Shown here: one piece after another, positions 1 through 11,894 of the stretch
Layout of the letters: every line of letters begins with the position of its first letter
How positions within the stretch are numbered: the stretch's first letter is position 1
Origin: Homarus americanus
Lineage: Eukaryota > Arthropoda > Malacostraca > Decapoda > Nephropidae
Length of the DNA stretch: 64,000 nt
Direction of reading: 5' to 3'
Assembly (NCBI RefSeq): GCF_018991925.1
Contig: NW_024737042.1
Span: 18,416,511 to 18,480,510, forward strand
Position numbers and translations under genes: made by a program
The notes under the pieces: generated by a model
Seen by the model: only the letters and a program-made list of their open reading frames with translations
Databases searched by the model: none
Told to the model about the DNA's origin: nothing

Positions 1-671
1 TCCCTCTGTTTGTTAATTCTGGCAATTATGTTTCCTGTTATTCTGTTATTACAAGGGCAACGATGTCGTGTCCAAATTCAGCATTTGTTCTTAACATGCT
101 ATTACGACACTAAAGAGTCCTGGGTCCTATGATAGCTAATACCCATACAGTAGTAAGATCCCCAGCTTGGGTATGCATGTCTGTTTCTCATGGTTAGGGT
201 TGTCTAGGATGTACTGTACTCTGTGTGAGTTATTTAGGCCTCGCAGACTCGGCACAGTAGGTGACCGGATGGAATGTAATGGAGCTGTCTCATCAACAGA
301 ACATAATGTGTGTGTGTGTATAAATGGGTCAATGCATCACAGAAATTATGTTCGCCTTCACCACCCTGTAACTTTCCACTGTCTAGGTAAGACGCAGGTT
401 TGGACCGTGGTGAACTGGCGCTCTCGGGAGGATAGACCTATTCAGCATTTCTATGTAAGCCCGCGCAGCGAAACCCTCACTCTTCGATCGCTCACATCAA
501 CTTATATCATAAGGACGTGACCTACTTAACTATAATACACACAAACGCCGTCCCTTTCTCATTCACTCTATACAGTGGGACTTACGGTCGATCCTCTTGT
601 CAGAATTATATATACAACCAACACATATTAATAAAACAAGGGAACTACCGTTTGGGTTTCGTTACTAACGA
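1..671. other. unassigned sequence, no gene recognised
   Basis: Moderately complex, non-repetitive sequence. A 117-codon open frame at 167-520 shows no motif I recognise and its composition does not look coding. A short GT run lies near 308-319. It could be an old transposon remnant or intergenic DNA. Confidence 0.4.
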
Positions 672-1122
672 TTCACTCTTCACCCTCATCAACCACATGT
701 ATACTCCCTTTAATTTACCACCTTCTTCTCTCCCTTTTCACCTCATCACCGTTTCTTCTCTCCTCCCTTTCACCCTCATCACCGCTTCTGCTCTTCCTTT
801 CACCCTCATCAACCACTTCTGCTCTCCCTTTCACCCTCATCACCGATTCTGTTTTCCTCCCTTTCACCCTCATCACCGCTTCCCTTCTCCCCCCTTTCAC
901 CCTCATTAACCACTTCTGCTCTCCTCCCTTTCACCCTCATCAAGCACTTCTGCTCTCCCTTTCACCTTCATCAAACTGTATTCTCCTTTGACCCTCATCA
1001 CCGTTTCTTCTCCTCCCCTTTCACCCTCATCACCGTTTTTCTCTCCTTTCACCCTCATCACCTTTTCTTCTCTCCTACCTTTCACCCTCATCACCGTTTC
1101 TGATCTCCTCCCTTTCACCCTC
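672..1122. repeat. C/T-rich minisatellite, core TTTCACCCTCATCACC
   Basis: The core TTTCACCCTCATCACC recurs more than ten times, with spacers of variable length made of TTCTGCTCTCC-like pyrimidine runs, so unit length varies from about 20 to 35 bp. One strand is almost purely pyrimidine. Open frames on both strands here (LPFTLITV and MRVKGRR repeats) are artefacts of the array. Confidence 0.85.
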
Positions 1123-1712
1123 ATCTTCTTCCTCCCCTGCTCCTGTTTGCTGCCTCTCGCATGCATCTTCACGGTCATTTTCACACATACATTTTTACTA
1201 CATTACCAAAGGTCATCAACCCTCCTCTCTTCATTGCTAGCTATAGCGTGTCAACCCCTAGTGTATCTCACGCCTCTGTCAGCCTCGCCTTCTCTGTACC
1301 GTACATTTATGCTGCCAATATGTCTCTCTCTCTCGGCTCTCTCTAATCATTGTACACATTTTTACAACTACATCTTTCACTGATATGTCTCTCGTGTTTC
1401 TCCTCACCAGTCCACCTCTTTTCTCTCAGTTTGTCTATACTTGCATCACATTCGAACATCCGCAATCCAGATATACAACATCTCTTCTTGTGCTTTCATA
1501 CCTGAAGTATCAAACTTTTTGGGCTTATAAACAGAAGGTATTAATAGAAAGTCAAGTATATATACAACCAATTATTTTTTCTCGTTAACTCATGAAGGAC
1601 GGGTTCAGTAACTCCAAATGACATAAAACATCTCAAACACAAATTTTATATGATATGTGTGTGTGTTGTGTTGATTAAATCTCCTTAGGTTACATCCGGT
1701 ATTATTAACCCT
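1123..1712. other. unassigned sequence upstream of LINE insertion
   Basis: Pyrimidine-rich sequence grades into AT-rich sequence. I see no gene or repeat family that I can name. Confidence 0.4.
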
Positions 1713-1724
1713 TCTTGGAAAACA
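1713..1724. repeat. left target-site duplication of the I-type LINE
   Basis: TCTTGGAAAACA here is identical to 7733-7744. The flanking bases differ on both sides (T versus A before, C versus T after), so the duplication is exactly 12 bp and fixes both ends of the insertion. Confidence 0.85.
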
Positions 1725-2168
1725 CTTCACACATGTCCTGAACTAAGAAGACCTCTCAAACAGACCTCCTGCAGGTTGGAACTGCGAACCATATCCCTCT
1801 CCCTTGTGCCATTGTTGGCCATCTTCCCAGACCGGACCACCCGACTGTCATCGTCCACAACAACTCACGAGCGTTTTCGGTTTATCGAGCATTAGCTTGC
1901 CCTCTCCCCACTGGTGGTGTGGTGACCCACCTCCAGCTGGAGAGAGCAGTTATAGCGCGATATTCCCCGACGTAGTTTGAGCTCTTTTCCTTCTACTACT
2001 ATTTTTCCTTTTCGCTCTGTACAAAGGACACCTCAAAAGTGTATTCGTCAGAACTCCGGGAGAGAAGCTCAGGAACCACTCTACGACCACCAGCCAGTGG
2101 GGAGTGCTGAAATTCCTCTGCTACTTACTCAACCGGAATAGGTAGGATTAAAAAAAAAAAAAACGGTT
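1725..2168 (+). promoter_or_regulatory. 5' UTR / presumed internal promoter of the I-type LINE
   Basis: The region lies between the TSD-defined 5' end and the gag start. Elements of this group carry an internal RNA polymerase II promoter here; I assign that role by position only and recognise no specific motif. A run of 14 A (about 2151-2164) sits just before the first ATG at 2169. Confidence 0.5.
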
Positions 2169-3765
2169 ATGGAGCGCGTACGCCCTCCTAACCGCGACCC
2201 CCGCCTGAACCGCCAACCTGACGACCCGAACTACGACAGGCTCCGCACAGAGAAAGCGGACCAGTTACGCGCCTTCAATGAAGCCCTGAAAAGCAGGAAC
2301 ACTGCCACCACCTCCAACAACTCCACCACCACTACTACCGCCACTGAGGACGACAACTGGACGAAGGTAGAAAATAAAAAACGCCGACGTGCCTTTTCGG
2401 GAAACGAATGCCGTCAAGCAGCCCAAAAGGCACCCATCACCACCACCAGCTCACCTCCAACGACACTGCCAAAATTCCGGATCACGAAAACGGACACAAA
2501 AACCTCATATGCAGCCATCACAGAGATAGAAAAGCAAAATCCACTGGCCAAGTTCTCAGTGCGGCCCAACCTAAAGGGGGAGATGATTATTCACCCCAAA
2601 GACAAGGACTCTGCCACCACCCTCGACACTTACCTGCAAAACACCACCACCGTTGCACCAACCAAGCTAGACCCCGCCCAGAAACTGATGAAGTCGGTAG
2701 TCCTCCGGTACCCAAAGGAACTGCCTCTCGAACCCCTGGAGAACCACCCGAAGATCTTAAAAGCCGAGAGATGCTCTCCCCTGTCCGACAAGACGGCCAC
2801 CACCAAACAAGTGCTCATAACGCACTACGGCTCACCACCCAGCACCATAGACCTCAAAACCTGGGGGATCTACGAAGTGAGGCCCTTCGTCCCAGAGCCC
2901 CTGCGGTGCTTCAGATGCCAGAAATACGGGCACCATCAGACAAGGTGTACGACTGTACGTACAAGGAAATCTGCGCAGTCTGCGCACAGAAGCACGGCAC
3001 ACACTCCTGCCTCACCAAGTTGAAAAATGGGGAAAAAATTGCCCCCAAGTGTGCCAACTGCGGGGCAAACACCACGCCTGGAACCCTGGATGCTCCGAGA
3101 GGACAAAGAGGGTCCAGGCAAACCGACCAGCAGCAAGACCGGCCCCCACCGCCTACACACCAGCCCCACCAAGTACCTTCGTGTGGGGAACCCAAAGGCC
3201 AAAACAACAAAGCCAACCTCCTCAGCCGGTCAACACCCAAAGTGCAGCCCAGTTTCCTGGCCTCACTACGGCCACACCTCAGCCACCCAAGCAGCAGACA
3301 ACGACAACCACGAGAAAGACAAAAGAAGCACACACCAAGGCACCAGAAGGAATGATACACGTATCAGACCTAGCCAAGGTACTGACAACCTTCGCGGAGG
3401 GCCTAGCCGGACTACTGGGCCACAAGATCCAACCCACACAGCTCCAAATACTCATGGGGAGCGTCCTCGGGCAAGTCGCCACAGCTCCAGCCACCTCAGT
3501 GGAGGAAGCCACGCCGGTCCTCACACGAGTGACAGCCGAGGTACACTCTACACCGAAGAAGGCCACCAGAGAACCCAAGATACCGACAGCTCCCAGAAAG
3601 AAACTGGACGTTTCAACTCCCCTGAACCGAACCACGGCCCAGAAGGCAAAAACCACAGAACACGAAGATATGAACCTGATCCAGTTGGAATCGAACCTGG
3701 ACATCTCCATCGAGGACCACCAGAAGTCCCCGATGAAACAGTGGTGGAAAACATCAGCACCCTGA
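2169..3765 (+). pseudogene. ORF1 (gag-like nucleic-acid-binding protein) of the I-type LINE, two frameshifts
   Basis: The product should coat element RNA in a ribonucleoprotein. Translation starts at the ATG at 2169 and runs open to about 2950. The first zinc knuckle (CFRCQKYGHHQTRC, about 2908-2949) is in this frame. The frame then changes and a second knuckle (CAVCAQKHGTHSC) and the start of a third (CANCG) follow. A further one-base loss in the GGGG run at 3062-3065 puts the rest of the third knuckle (KHHAWNPGC) in the next frame, which stays open to the TGA at 3763-3765. Three consecutive CCHC knuckles, the last spaced C-x2-C-x3-H-x6-C, are typical of Jockey/I-type gag. The C-terminal third is Thr/Pro/Lys-rich and probably disordered. 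The two shifts could be real decay or sequencing error. Confidence 0.85.
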
Positions 3766-6700
3766 ACATCCTAACATGGAATGCTCATGGCATCAAAAAC
3801 AAGAAACACCTCCTACAAGAAGCAGCAGCCAAGGACAAGCTTGACATCATACTGCTACAAGAAACACTTCTACAAGAACACCACTGTTTCAAATTCAGTG
3901 GTTACAAGACATACAGGAGGCATTTCACGCAGGCGTCGACAAGAGGATGTATGATCTTGGTCAAGTCAAGCATACCCTCCTCCGAGGTCACGCAGCAATT
4001 TCCATGTGGGGAAAACATCGAGACACAGGCCGTCAAAGTAACCCTCCAAGAACGGGAATTAACTGTTCACAACATCTACAAGAACCCAAGGGGCTCACTG
4101 GAGGTGACTCAATTATTTGCTTCGGCCGCTGACCACGCCACACTCATAGGAGGGGATTTCAACGCACATCATCCCTTCCTAAGCTCGGCAAGCCCCACAA
4201 ATGAAGACGGCCTACACCTATACACCACCTTTCAAGATACACCCGAGATCTGCCTCCTGAACACCGGAGAGCCCACCCACACTAGGGGAGGAAGGCTAGA
4301 TCTAACCTTCGTCTCCAGTGCACTACAGCCTTCGGCCTCCTGGCAGATACACCCCACGCTGACCAGCGACCACTTCGCCACCCTAACAACGCTGAAGGTG
4401 AACAAACTCCCCACTCCACCCCCCCGAGATGGAGATACAATACCCAAAAGGCAGACTGGGGACTCTTTAAGAAACACCTGGCTAAGTGGCGCGAAAAATC
4501 ACAGCCGGCCGGCGCAGCACCCGTGGATGAGACAACCCTCCACCACCAATTGGTCGAGGCGTTTCACCAAGCGGCAGAAGAGGCTATCCCAAAAACAAAA
4601 CCCACATCAAGACAGTACAATGATTACTGGTACTACTGTCCCAGGGTGAAAGAACTCAACCACAGAGTGAACATGGCCCGAAGAAACTACAGGAGACATC
4701 CCACGGAAACAAACAGACATCTCCTGCAAGTCATAGTTAAGGATACCAGGGAAGAGAAGGAAGAAATAAAAAACGTAAGCTGGCTCAAGTGGTGCTCCGA
4801 ACTGAACGAGCACACCTCCCTTGGCAAGATGTGGGCCCAGATCCGAAGGGCATCTGGGAAGGCAACACCACCACCACCAACCCATCCCAACCCAGAAGAG
4901 GAAGCCGAGAGACTTGCAAAACTGTTCTCTGACCGAGCAGCAACGAAAAACCTCCCGAGACAGGCGGAGGAGACACAACGGCGTCTGCGACAGGTCAGAC
5001 TCCAGATGATCGAAGAGGCCTGCAACAGTGAAGATGACACCGACAGACCTTTCAACCAGCAAGAACTCCAGAAGTCGCTAAAACGAAGCAAGGACACAGC
5101 ACCAGGGGCCGACAGGATAACCTACTCCATGCTTTCTCATGCCGGTACAGCCGGACACGAGGCTCTGCTACAAGCCATCAATGCTTCGTGGACAGCACAA
5201 AGACTCCCACCGGAATGGAAGAAGGCAGATATACAGCCCATTCCGAAGCCCAGAGAACCAGACAAACCGAGGCCCATCTCCCTTCTCTGCTGCATAGCGA
5301 AGACGGGAGAAAGAATGGCTCTCAACCGACTCAAGTGGAAAGTAGGCAGCCCACACCCTCACATCTTTGCTTACACCGAGAACACCGGCACAGGCAACAA
5401 CATCGCCGAGATACTCAGCACAGTGGACAACAAACCAGCTCTGGTGGTCTTCCTCGACCTGGAGAAAGCCTTCGAACTAGCAAATCCACTGGCCACTACA
5501 ACGACGCTCGCTGAAAAAGGCGTCAAAAGAAGGTTGCTGGGGTGGATCCAGAACTACCTCACACAGAGAGAAGCAAGAGTACGCTTTCAGGGAGCAACCT
5601 CAAGCTACAGGGTCCATGAAAACGGAACCCCACAAGGAGGCATCCTCAGTCCAATGCTGTTCAATGTCCTGATGGAAAATCTAGTCAAACTTCCTTTCAG
5701 ACAAACAGCCAAGCTCCTATGCTATGCAGACGACTTACAGCTTATAGTAAGAGGACCAAACAGACTAGCCAACACGCAACACGCACTCCAACTTATAGAA
5801 GAGGAGTGCAACAGACTTGGACTCAAGATAAATCCAGCCAAGTCGAAAGCGATGGCCATCTGCACAGACACACCAGACAAGACGCTCTCCAAACAAAATA
5901 CGCCGGTAGTCTGGACCAACACCCACCAGTGTCTTGGAATCTGGTTTGACCAGAAACTCACCTTCAAGCCACAACTCGAGTATCTCAGGCACAGGACGAA
6001 GAGCAGACACATTATAATGAGGTCGCTCACCAGCAAATCCGCAGGAGCAAACCTTCATGTGCTCAAAGCCTACTACACGGCCGCCATCAGATCGCTGGTA
6101 GATTACAGTGCTCCAGCACTCATTGGACTGAGAGAAGACCAAATAGCTAAGCTAGAAGTCATCCAAAATAATGCTCTCAGGACCATGCTCGGAGCACCCA
6201 TGTGGACCAGAATTTGCAATTTGCAAATGGAAACCGAACTACCACCCCTGGCAGTACGAGTCAAGCAGGTGACAGCCGGTCTCCTCGCCAAAATCTGTAG
6301 ATCAGATAAGCCCACAGTTGCCAAAATTCGAATCAGTGCCTCCCTCCACCTCGACCACAGAGTGCGAGGGGCCACCTGGTCGCACGAGGCAAGCGAGGTC
6401 ATCCGACACCTGCAAGCAGAAACACTCGTCAAGAACAACCAAGACACACGAGACAATGGTTACGTTGTTCCTCCACCATGGAGCCCTCCACCAGCCACAT
6501 TCAAAATTACCGACCTAGGCGATAGTAAAGCCAACCTCCAGAAGGAGGACCTCAAAAAAATAACTCTCGAAGCCATAGCCACCGAGACACCGGCTGATGC
6601 AGCATCATACTTCACAGACGGCTCGGTGGACCCAAAACATCATAGATCCGGAGCGGCCTTCTACACCCAAGGTCAGACCCTCCGATGGAGACTTTCCAAT

Positions 6701-7450
6701 GACTGCTCCACCCTACAAACAGAACTGGTAGCAATCTCAAAGGCCCTACAACACGCTGCAACACAACACAACAAGTCCATCATAATTCACACGGACTCGA
6801 AATCGGCCATGCAGGCGCTGCAACACAGTCAACCAAGAGACAACGTCCACATCATTACCTCGATCCTCGCACAGCTACAGGAATTCCAAAGCCAAAACCG
6901 CCCAGTCGTCTTACACTGGATTCCCAGTCATGTAGGGATCGGAGGAAACGACGTGGCAGACGAAGCAGCCAAGGCAGCTACACGTTCTGGTAGCGTACAC
7001 ATCCAAGTTCCAGCAAGCGTGCAACAGATTAAGAATCACCTCAGAAAGACTAGCAAGCTCCACATCAAAAAGAGCTTCCTTCACGCATTCAACGCTGGTT
7101 CCCAATCAGCCAAATGGTACCTGGCGGCTACAAAAGGGGAACCACCTTTCGCTGACAAGAAAACTCCAAGACAAACCCAAGTCAGCCTTCATCGACTACG
7201 ACTAGGGTACAAGTGCTCCTGGCAGATGATCGGAAATGACGTCATGGAATGCACCTACTGTCAGGAGCCAGCAGCCAACCCACTTGAACACTATCTCCTC
7301 GACTGCGAGGTCACACAAAGCCTCCGAAACAGAACTCAAATCTCCCAAGAAACACACACAACACCAGCGGCCACTCTAACCCGAAAGGCCCAAACAGACC
7401 ACATTCACCACCTACTCCGGGTCATCACACGATACCCACCACCCAGATAG
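3741..7450 (+). pseudogene. ORF2 (APE endonuclease - reverse transcriptase - RNase H) of the I-type LINE, one frameshift
   Basis: This polyprotein nicks target DNA and copies element RNA into it. The endonuclease opens with LNILTWNAHG, then LLQET, GGDFNAHH (D codon 4155) and SDH (4365-4373). A one-base change in the C run near 4420-4426 moves the frame; the next frame is open for 975 codons from the ATG at 4523 to the TAG at 7448-7450. In that numbering RT has the GTPQGG block near residue 370 and YADD at 401-404. RNase H has all four acidic residues: D699 (FTDGS), E734, D758 (HTDSK) and D813 (VADEAA). A C-terminal C-x2-C...H...C motif lies at C910, C913, H923 and C928. No ATG marks the start; the frame overlaps the end of ORF1. 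Apart from the shift, every catalytic motif is intact. Confidence 0.9.
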
Positions 7451-7732
7451 CTTAGAAAGTATCCTCTCCCAGCAAGTGCGGACCCCAGTTCGGGGGGCGC
7501 GCCACTCTGAAACTGACCACGTCCAAGAGTGGGGGTTGGTGGTAAGCGTCCACTGATCGGGGTCCGCTCACACTTGCAACCTGCAGTATCCTTCCAATCT
7601 GCAGGTGGGACCACCTCCATTCCCAATCCGGTCTGGCTGCTCCTGGAGCTCCAGCCGGAACCACCAAACGGGCCGCCTATAGGCAAAGGCCCGTGTCGGA
7701 CTACGGTCCGACAATCTCAACAACAACAACAA
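7451..7732 (+). other. 3' UTR and CAA-repeat tail of the I-type LINE
   Basis: This is GC-rich compared with the flanks and ends in about four CAA repeats (about 7718-7732) directly before the right TSD. A simple-repeat tail in place of poly(A) is usual for I-group elements. Confidence 0.75.
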
Positions 7733-7744
7733 TCTTGGAAAACA
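7733..7744. repeat. right target-site duplication of the I-type LINE
   Basis: TCTTGGAAAACA, identical to 1713-1724. Confidence 0.85.
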
Positions 7745-7876
7745 TGATTGGGACTGTGACGTAATAAGTGTGATCTCTCAGTGATGACGTGAAATTCTCC
7801 CTATTTGCAGAACGCCTTATTTTCAGTAAAAGTAGAGGGGAATAGAATAGAATAGAATAAAAGGAGAATGAAAAAG

Positions 7877-7907
<31 letters not shown>

Positions 7908-9030
7908 GGATAAACACCAACAACATTCAGTACTTTTATTGCAGTCGACTCTCGTCAAACGATGAACCTCAAGCCAAAATGATAATTAATTAGTTACGGA
8001 ACTCAAATTACAAAGATTGTTTAGTTAATTATTAATACACCTCAACATATTACACCTATTTCATTAATTATCTATGAGACTTTGAAAAGCAGAGTTAATT
8101 AGTAATTAATAACTCTGGACCTCAAATCTTAAAGCCTCTTGGTGAGTTAATTATGTAGCTAAAAAATTTAAGAAAATACTTTTATTCTCTTACATTACAT
8201 TAAAATAAATATGAAACGAAATCTATTGAAAAATCCCGGAAAATGTCTTTATAGAAATGATCACAAAAATGTTCATAGTCCTAATTAAATTAAAACGATC
8301 ACCATCTTGTAATTTATTAAGATAAATAATGTAGAAAGAGTGCGGCGGCCAAGTGGACATAACGTTTGCCTTCTGTCCTATGATATGTTGGTTCGTGTGG
8401 GGGCACCTCCTGTCCACCCAGTTGTGAACGGGCACCAAACCGTACGGATGGTTAACTGAAGGAGATCAAGTTTAGTGCCGGCCACACTGCCACCCTTTCC
8501 ATATTCCTTAATTTATCAATAATTAAAAAAAAATAGGCAACCACAAACTAAGTCGAAGGAAAACTAACCAAACAAACCTAAAATCCCTCACAACAACATC
8601 CTTCAGTAAGATCAGGAAAGACAAACTCTAACTGATTAACGTACGTCCCCCTCCAAAAAAACAACAACAACAGAAAATGAAAATCTGTTCGACAATGTGC
8701 ATACGCATGTTGGTTTCATGATGGCGTATGGAAAGAACTATAAACATTTCATGTAAAAATCTGTACCAGAATTGACAGATGCATTTAGTGTGTACATTTA
8801 CCCCTTGTGCCTGGCTGGGGAAACATTGGAATAGTGTAGATTACCAATGGAAAAAAATGGTTAGTCAATAACTTGGTCGGTAGTGAACAATAAGATAATT
8901 GGCGAATGAACCTTAAAACAAAAAAATATAGTGTTTTTTTTTTTTTTTTGCTCGTGCGTGTCTGTTTGTCAGTTAACAGCAGATGTTAAAAAATATATAG
9001 TCTCGTTTGTGTTATAACAGTAGTCGATAT
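7745..9030. other. AT-rich non-coding stretch with simple repeats
   Basis: It contains a GAATA-type pentamer run (about 7841-7860), a (GAA)n run (about 7873-7907) and AT-rich filler. No coding signal is seen, apart from the tRNA-like segment listed separately. Confidence 0.6.
8333..8480 (+). repeat. tRNA-like segment, possible SINE head
   Basis: GGCCAAGTGG (8347-8356) resembles a pol III A box, and GGTTCGTGTGG about 45 bases downstream resembles a degraded B box. GC content is higher than in the flanks. There is no clear TSD or tail, so this may be an old SINE or chance. Confidence 0.3.
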
Positions 9031-9033
9031 TTT

Positions 9034-9220
9034 TGTTTTAGGACATTATTAAGACATTACCTTAGAACACGATTTTAGGACATAATTTTAGGACAAAATT
9101 TTAGGAAAATTTTAGGACATTATTTTAGGATAATTATTTTGGGATTTAATATCAAGACATAATTTAGGGCATTATTTTAGGAAATTACTTTAGGACATAA
9201 TTTGGGGACATTGTTTTAAC
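9034..9220. repeat. degenerate tandem repeat of TTTTAGGACAT type
   Basis: The motif TTTTAGGACA(T/A) or close variants recur about ten times at 11-14 bp spacing in an otherwise AT-rich tract. Confidence 0.7.
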
Positions 9221-9562
9221 AACCAAACAATATTCTTCCCTATTTTTTTTTTTCAATTTCGTAACATTTCCTTCATTCCTCCTCCCGTCCCTTCCCTAGA
9301 GCTGACGTGAAAAGATCAGAGAGGAGTCCTTGTGTGGTAATGGACTCGTAACTTAAGAGTTTCCCCACCAGGATAGTGAACAGCCTCAAGCAACATCGAG
9401 TCCTCAAATCCTTTCCCTTCAGTCCCAGTCCTTAACATCTTGAGGAACTTGAACACAAAGGAATGAGGAGACGATGGATAAATAAAGATAAACGAAATAA
9501 AAGTAAAAGAAAAGAACTCAGGAATTTCAGCGTTAAATGTAAATAAAGAGACAGTAATGATC
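9221..9562. other. unassigned sequence
   Basis: Mixed-complexity sequence with no recognised gene. The open frames on the minus strand covering this area run into the adjacent minisatellite. Confidence 0.35.
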
Positions 9563-9695
9563 CAAGGATGAAAATGACGTAACGGGAGATGACAATGATG
9601 TAATGAGGGATGATAATGACGTAAGAGATGAGAATAACGTAATGGAAGATGAGAACGGCATAATAGAGGATGAGAATGACGTAACACATGAGATG
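9563..9695. repeat. minisatellite, unit about GATGAGAATGACGTAATG
   Basis: About six degenerate units of roughly 21-24 bp, each with a GACGTAA or related hexamer. The apparent FSSSITLFSS-type protein on the minus strand is simply this repeat translated. Confidence 0.75.
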
Positions 9696-10054
9696 CATAA
9701 CAATGGTGACCAGACCAAGACGTGATCACTAGCTGTATAAAGCCGCATTTCAACGACAAAGAAAAACATCCCACAAGCGCGTAAAACTTCCATCAGCTGC
9801 GTCATGAGAAGTTTACACTAAGCTGACTAAACCCAACAAGATACTCTGGCATGAATGAGAAAGTCTGCTCGAGTAAAGTCTCTTGGATAGTTTTATCATG
9901 TGAAGACACGTCTATAGAATAAAATATGATGTGTTTTTGTAAATGGATTATTTATAATATTTCGCTAAAAGCTTATTAATGTTTAGCTTAAAGCTTGATA
10001 CAACTTATTGAGACGGTAGCTTTAAAAACTATTTGAAACTAATACTGCGAAACA

Positions 10055-10056
<2 letters not shown>

Positions 10057-10091
<35 letters not shown>
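10057..10091. repeat. (TAA)n microsatellite
   Basis: Perfect AAT/TAA trinucleotide run, followed by imperfect AAT-rich sequence. Confidence 0.9.
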
Positions 10092-10093
<2 letters not shown>

Positions 10094-10747
10094 AGGAATA
10101 ATAACCATATTAATAACAATAACAATAATGATTCTGGAAACGAGAAATAGATGATGTCAATTATCAAATGTACATAGCAATTAAGAGAGTATTTTTTTTT
10201 CCTTTTACACAACTGAGTCATATTTTCCCATTTTTCATTAGTCTACAATTTATATACGTAGCAGTTTTTTTTAATCTCTGAGTAGTCACTTGTATAAGAT
10301 TGATATATTTCTTTCTCTTTTACGAATGATATAAAGTAATGTTTATATAAAGAAATGGTATCAGCTTTTACCTGTACGTAGTAAAATATATCAATTTAAG
10401 ATAAAATTCAATACAAAGTCCATTTAAAGAAACAGTCAGTAATACTTTGACTTTTTTATTGTACTTCCATTTTTATAATTAATTTATATGAAATATTTCC
10501 TAACGAGTCTATTTTTTTAACATATGATCAAAGTCACGTTTTAAAATATAAAATCCAATTATACTTCCACTTTCGAGAAGATTGTATAAATTGTGTTATT
10601 GGTCAAATCTATTTTGGGAGAAATGATCAAAATGAAATTGAAAGAAAATCAAATCAGGTATAAAAATAGTCACGATAAAGGATAATCAGATCAGGTTTCA
10701 TTAATTTTATACTGTAGAGAGGATCGTACGGAGAAGACTAAACTTAC

Positions 10748-10827
10748 GGTGAGGGTGACGTGACTGAGAGAGGTAATGAACATAGTGAGACGGACCCATG
10801 AAGCTGACTCTTAACCTTTGAGTGTGG
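10748..10827 (-). other. candidate internal exon, minus strand, 80 bp
   Basis: Read on the minus strand, a pyrimidine-rich acceptor ending CCCTGTCCGTAG (AG complement at 10828-10829) precedes the block, and a consensus donor ACC|GTAAGT follows at 10747. Two of three frames are open over the 80 bp; one reads HTQRLRVSFMGPSHYVHYLS. The sequence is more complex and GC-richer than its surroundings. I do not recognise the peptide. Splice-like signals arise by chance in a 64-kb window, so this is tentative. Confidence 0.25.
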
Positions 10828-11543
10828 CTACGGACAGGGAAGAGAGACAGACAACTTTCTTAATAAATTCATCAGTCATATAAGATTTGATTAATGGCAA
10901 GGCAAATAGGCATCTTTACTAACAGGCCTCAACTTAACTTCGTTCACAGAGGTCCCGTTCTAATAGAGTATAAACTCCACTGTGCCCCATTGCTTGTGGG
11001 TTCCTCTCCCGATGAGTCTCAGTTCTTATTAAGACCCCAGTCCTAATCATGAGAACCGAGTCATTGATATCTGGTTTCTTGAGGTGAAGTGACTGGATCT
11101 TCCGTGACACATTGCAAAACGAAAGACTGATAACAGCAGACGGAGAGGACAAAGCTACGTTATTGTTTACACTTTACAGCAAAACAGTTAACACCAGATA
11201 GGTGATGTGGGGTCCAAAAATCCCCAAGCCGAACTTGTATGAACATGCGTGTAAAAGGGTAAAAAAAACAATCAATCTGTGTTCTCATATACTCAGCTAT
11301 TTGGTATTTTTTTAAAATTTTCAGTCAGAAGCCCAGCTAAGACCTTTAAATGTTTGTATATGCCATTAAATTTAATTAAATGTAATTTCCTGATTTTTGT
11401 TTTTGTTTTTTTCCTCTGCGGTCTGTGGGACCTCCATTACCTTAGGTTTAGACACATTTAATTAAGATGACAAGAACGTTTGTCTTCGCTGGAGAACATT
11501 TTAGAGTAAGTCTCCAGAACGGTGACCTGGAGCACAACTGATT
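10828..11543. other. unassigned sequence
   Basis: No gene recognised. A short minus-strand frame at 10934-11152 has no identifiable motif. Confidence 0.35.
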
Positions 11544-11622
11544 ACACCGGTCAACACAATTTTTCTGGCACAAGGTTTTTAAACGGATTTTAAGTAAATT
11601 TGGGGTGCAGAATCCAAATATG
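11544..11622 (+). repeat. left terminal inverted repeat of the 11.5-kb DNA element
   Basis: Begins ACACCGGTCAACAC and ends near the block GGTGCAGAATCCAAAT (11604-11619). It pairs with 13212-13298 in inverted orientation, with small gaps in the poly-T region. Confidence 0.7.
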
Positions 11623-11894
11623 ACTTTGATTTTTGTCTATCACATCAGGTTTTTGAGATATACCATATTGCACTTTTGCTGGGAAACGTAAACTTTTAGA
11701 TCAAAATTGACGGTTTAAACATGTATACATAAATTTTTTCAGCATTATAATTTGTATTTTTCTATAACCAAAAATTGTTAATATTAAATTGGAAAGTTAA
11801 TGCACATATAATATTTAAATGTAACATTGAAGGGTGAAAAAAAAAACAATTAAAGTACGGTAGAAATAGTGCAAGTATTAAAATCAAGTTACAG

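Larger units (their letters stand above)
1725..7732 (+). mobile_element. full-length I/Jockey-supergroup non-LTR retrotransposon with 12-bp TSD
   Basis: A 6.0-kb LINE in plus orientation. In order it has a 5' UTR (about 440 bp), a gag-like ORF1 with CCHC knuckles, an ORF2 with APE endonuclease, reverse transcriptase and RNase H domains and a C-terminal Cys/His motif, a 280-bp 3' UTR and a short CAA-repeat tail. Identical 12-bp duplications flank it, so both termini are original and the copy is not 5'-truncated. Three single-base frame changes (near 2960, 3062 and 4425) break the coding frames; otherwise long stretches are open, which suggests a fairly recent insertion. APE plus RNase H plus a CAA-like tail fits the I supergroup (I, Nimb, Loner, Jockey relatives); the exact clade would need a tree. 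Confidence 0.92.

Noticed and set aside
167..520. 117-codon plus-strand frame near the window start
   Set aside because: No motif, odd composition, no splice or promoter support; kept only as unassigned sequence.
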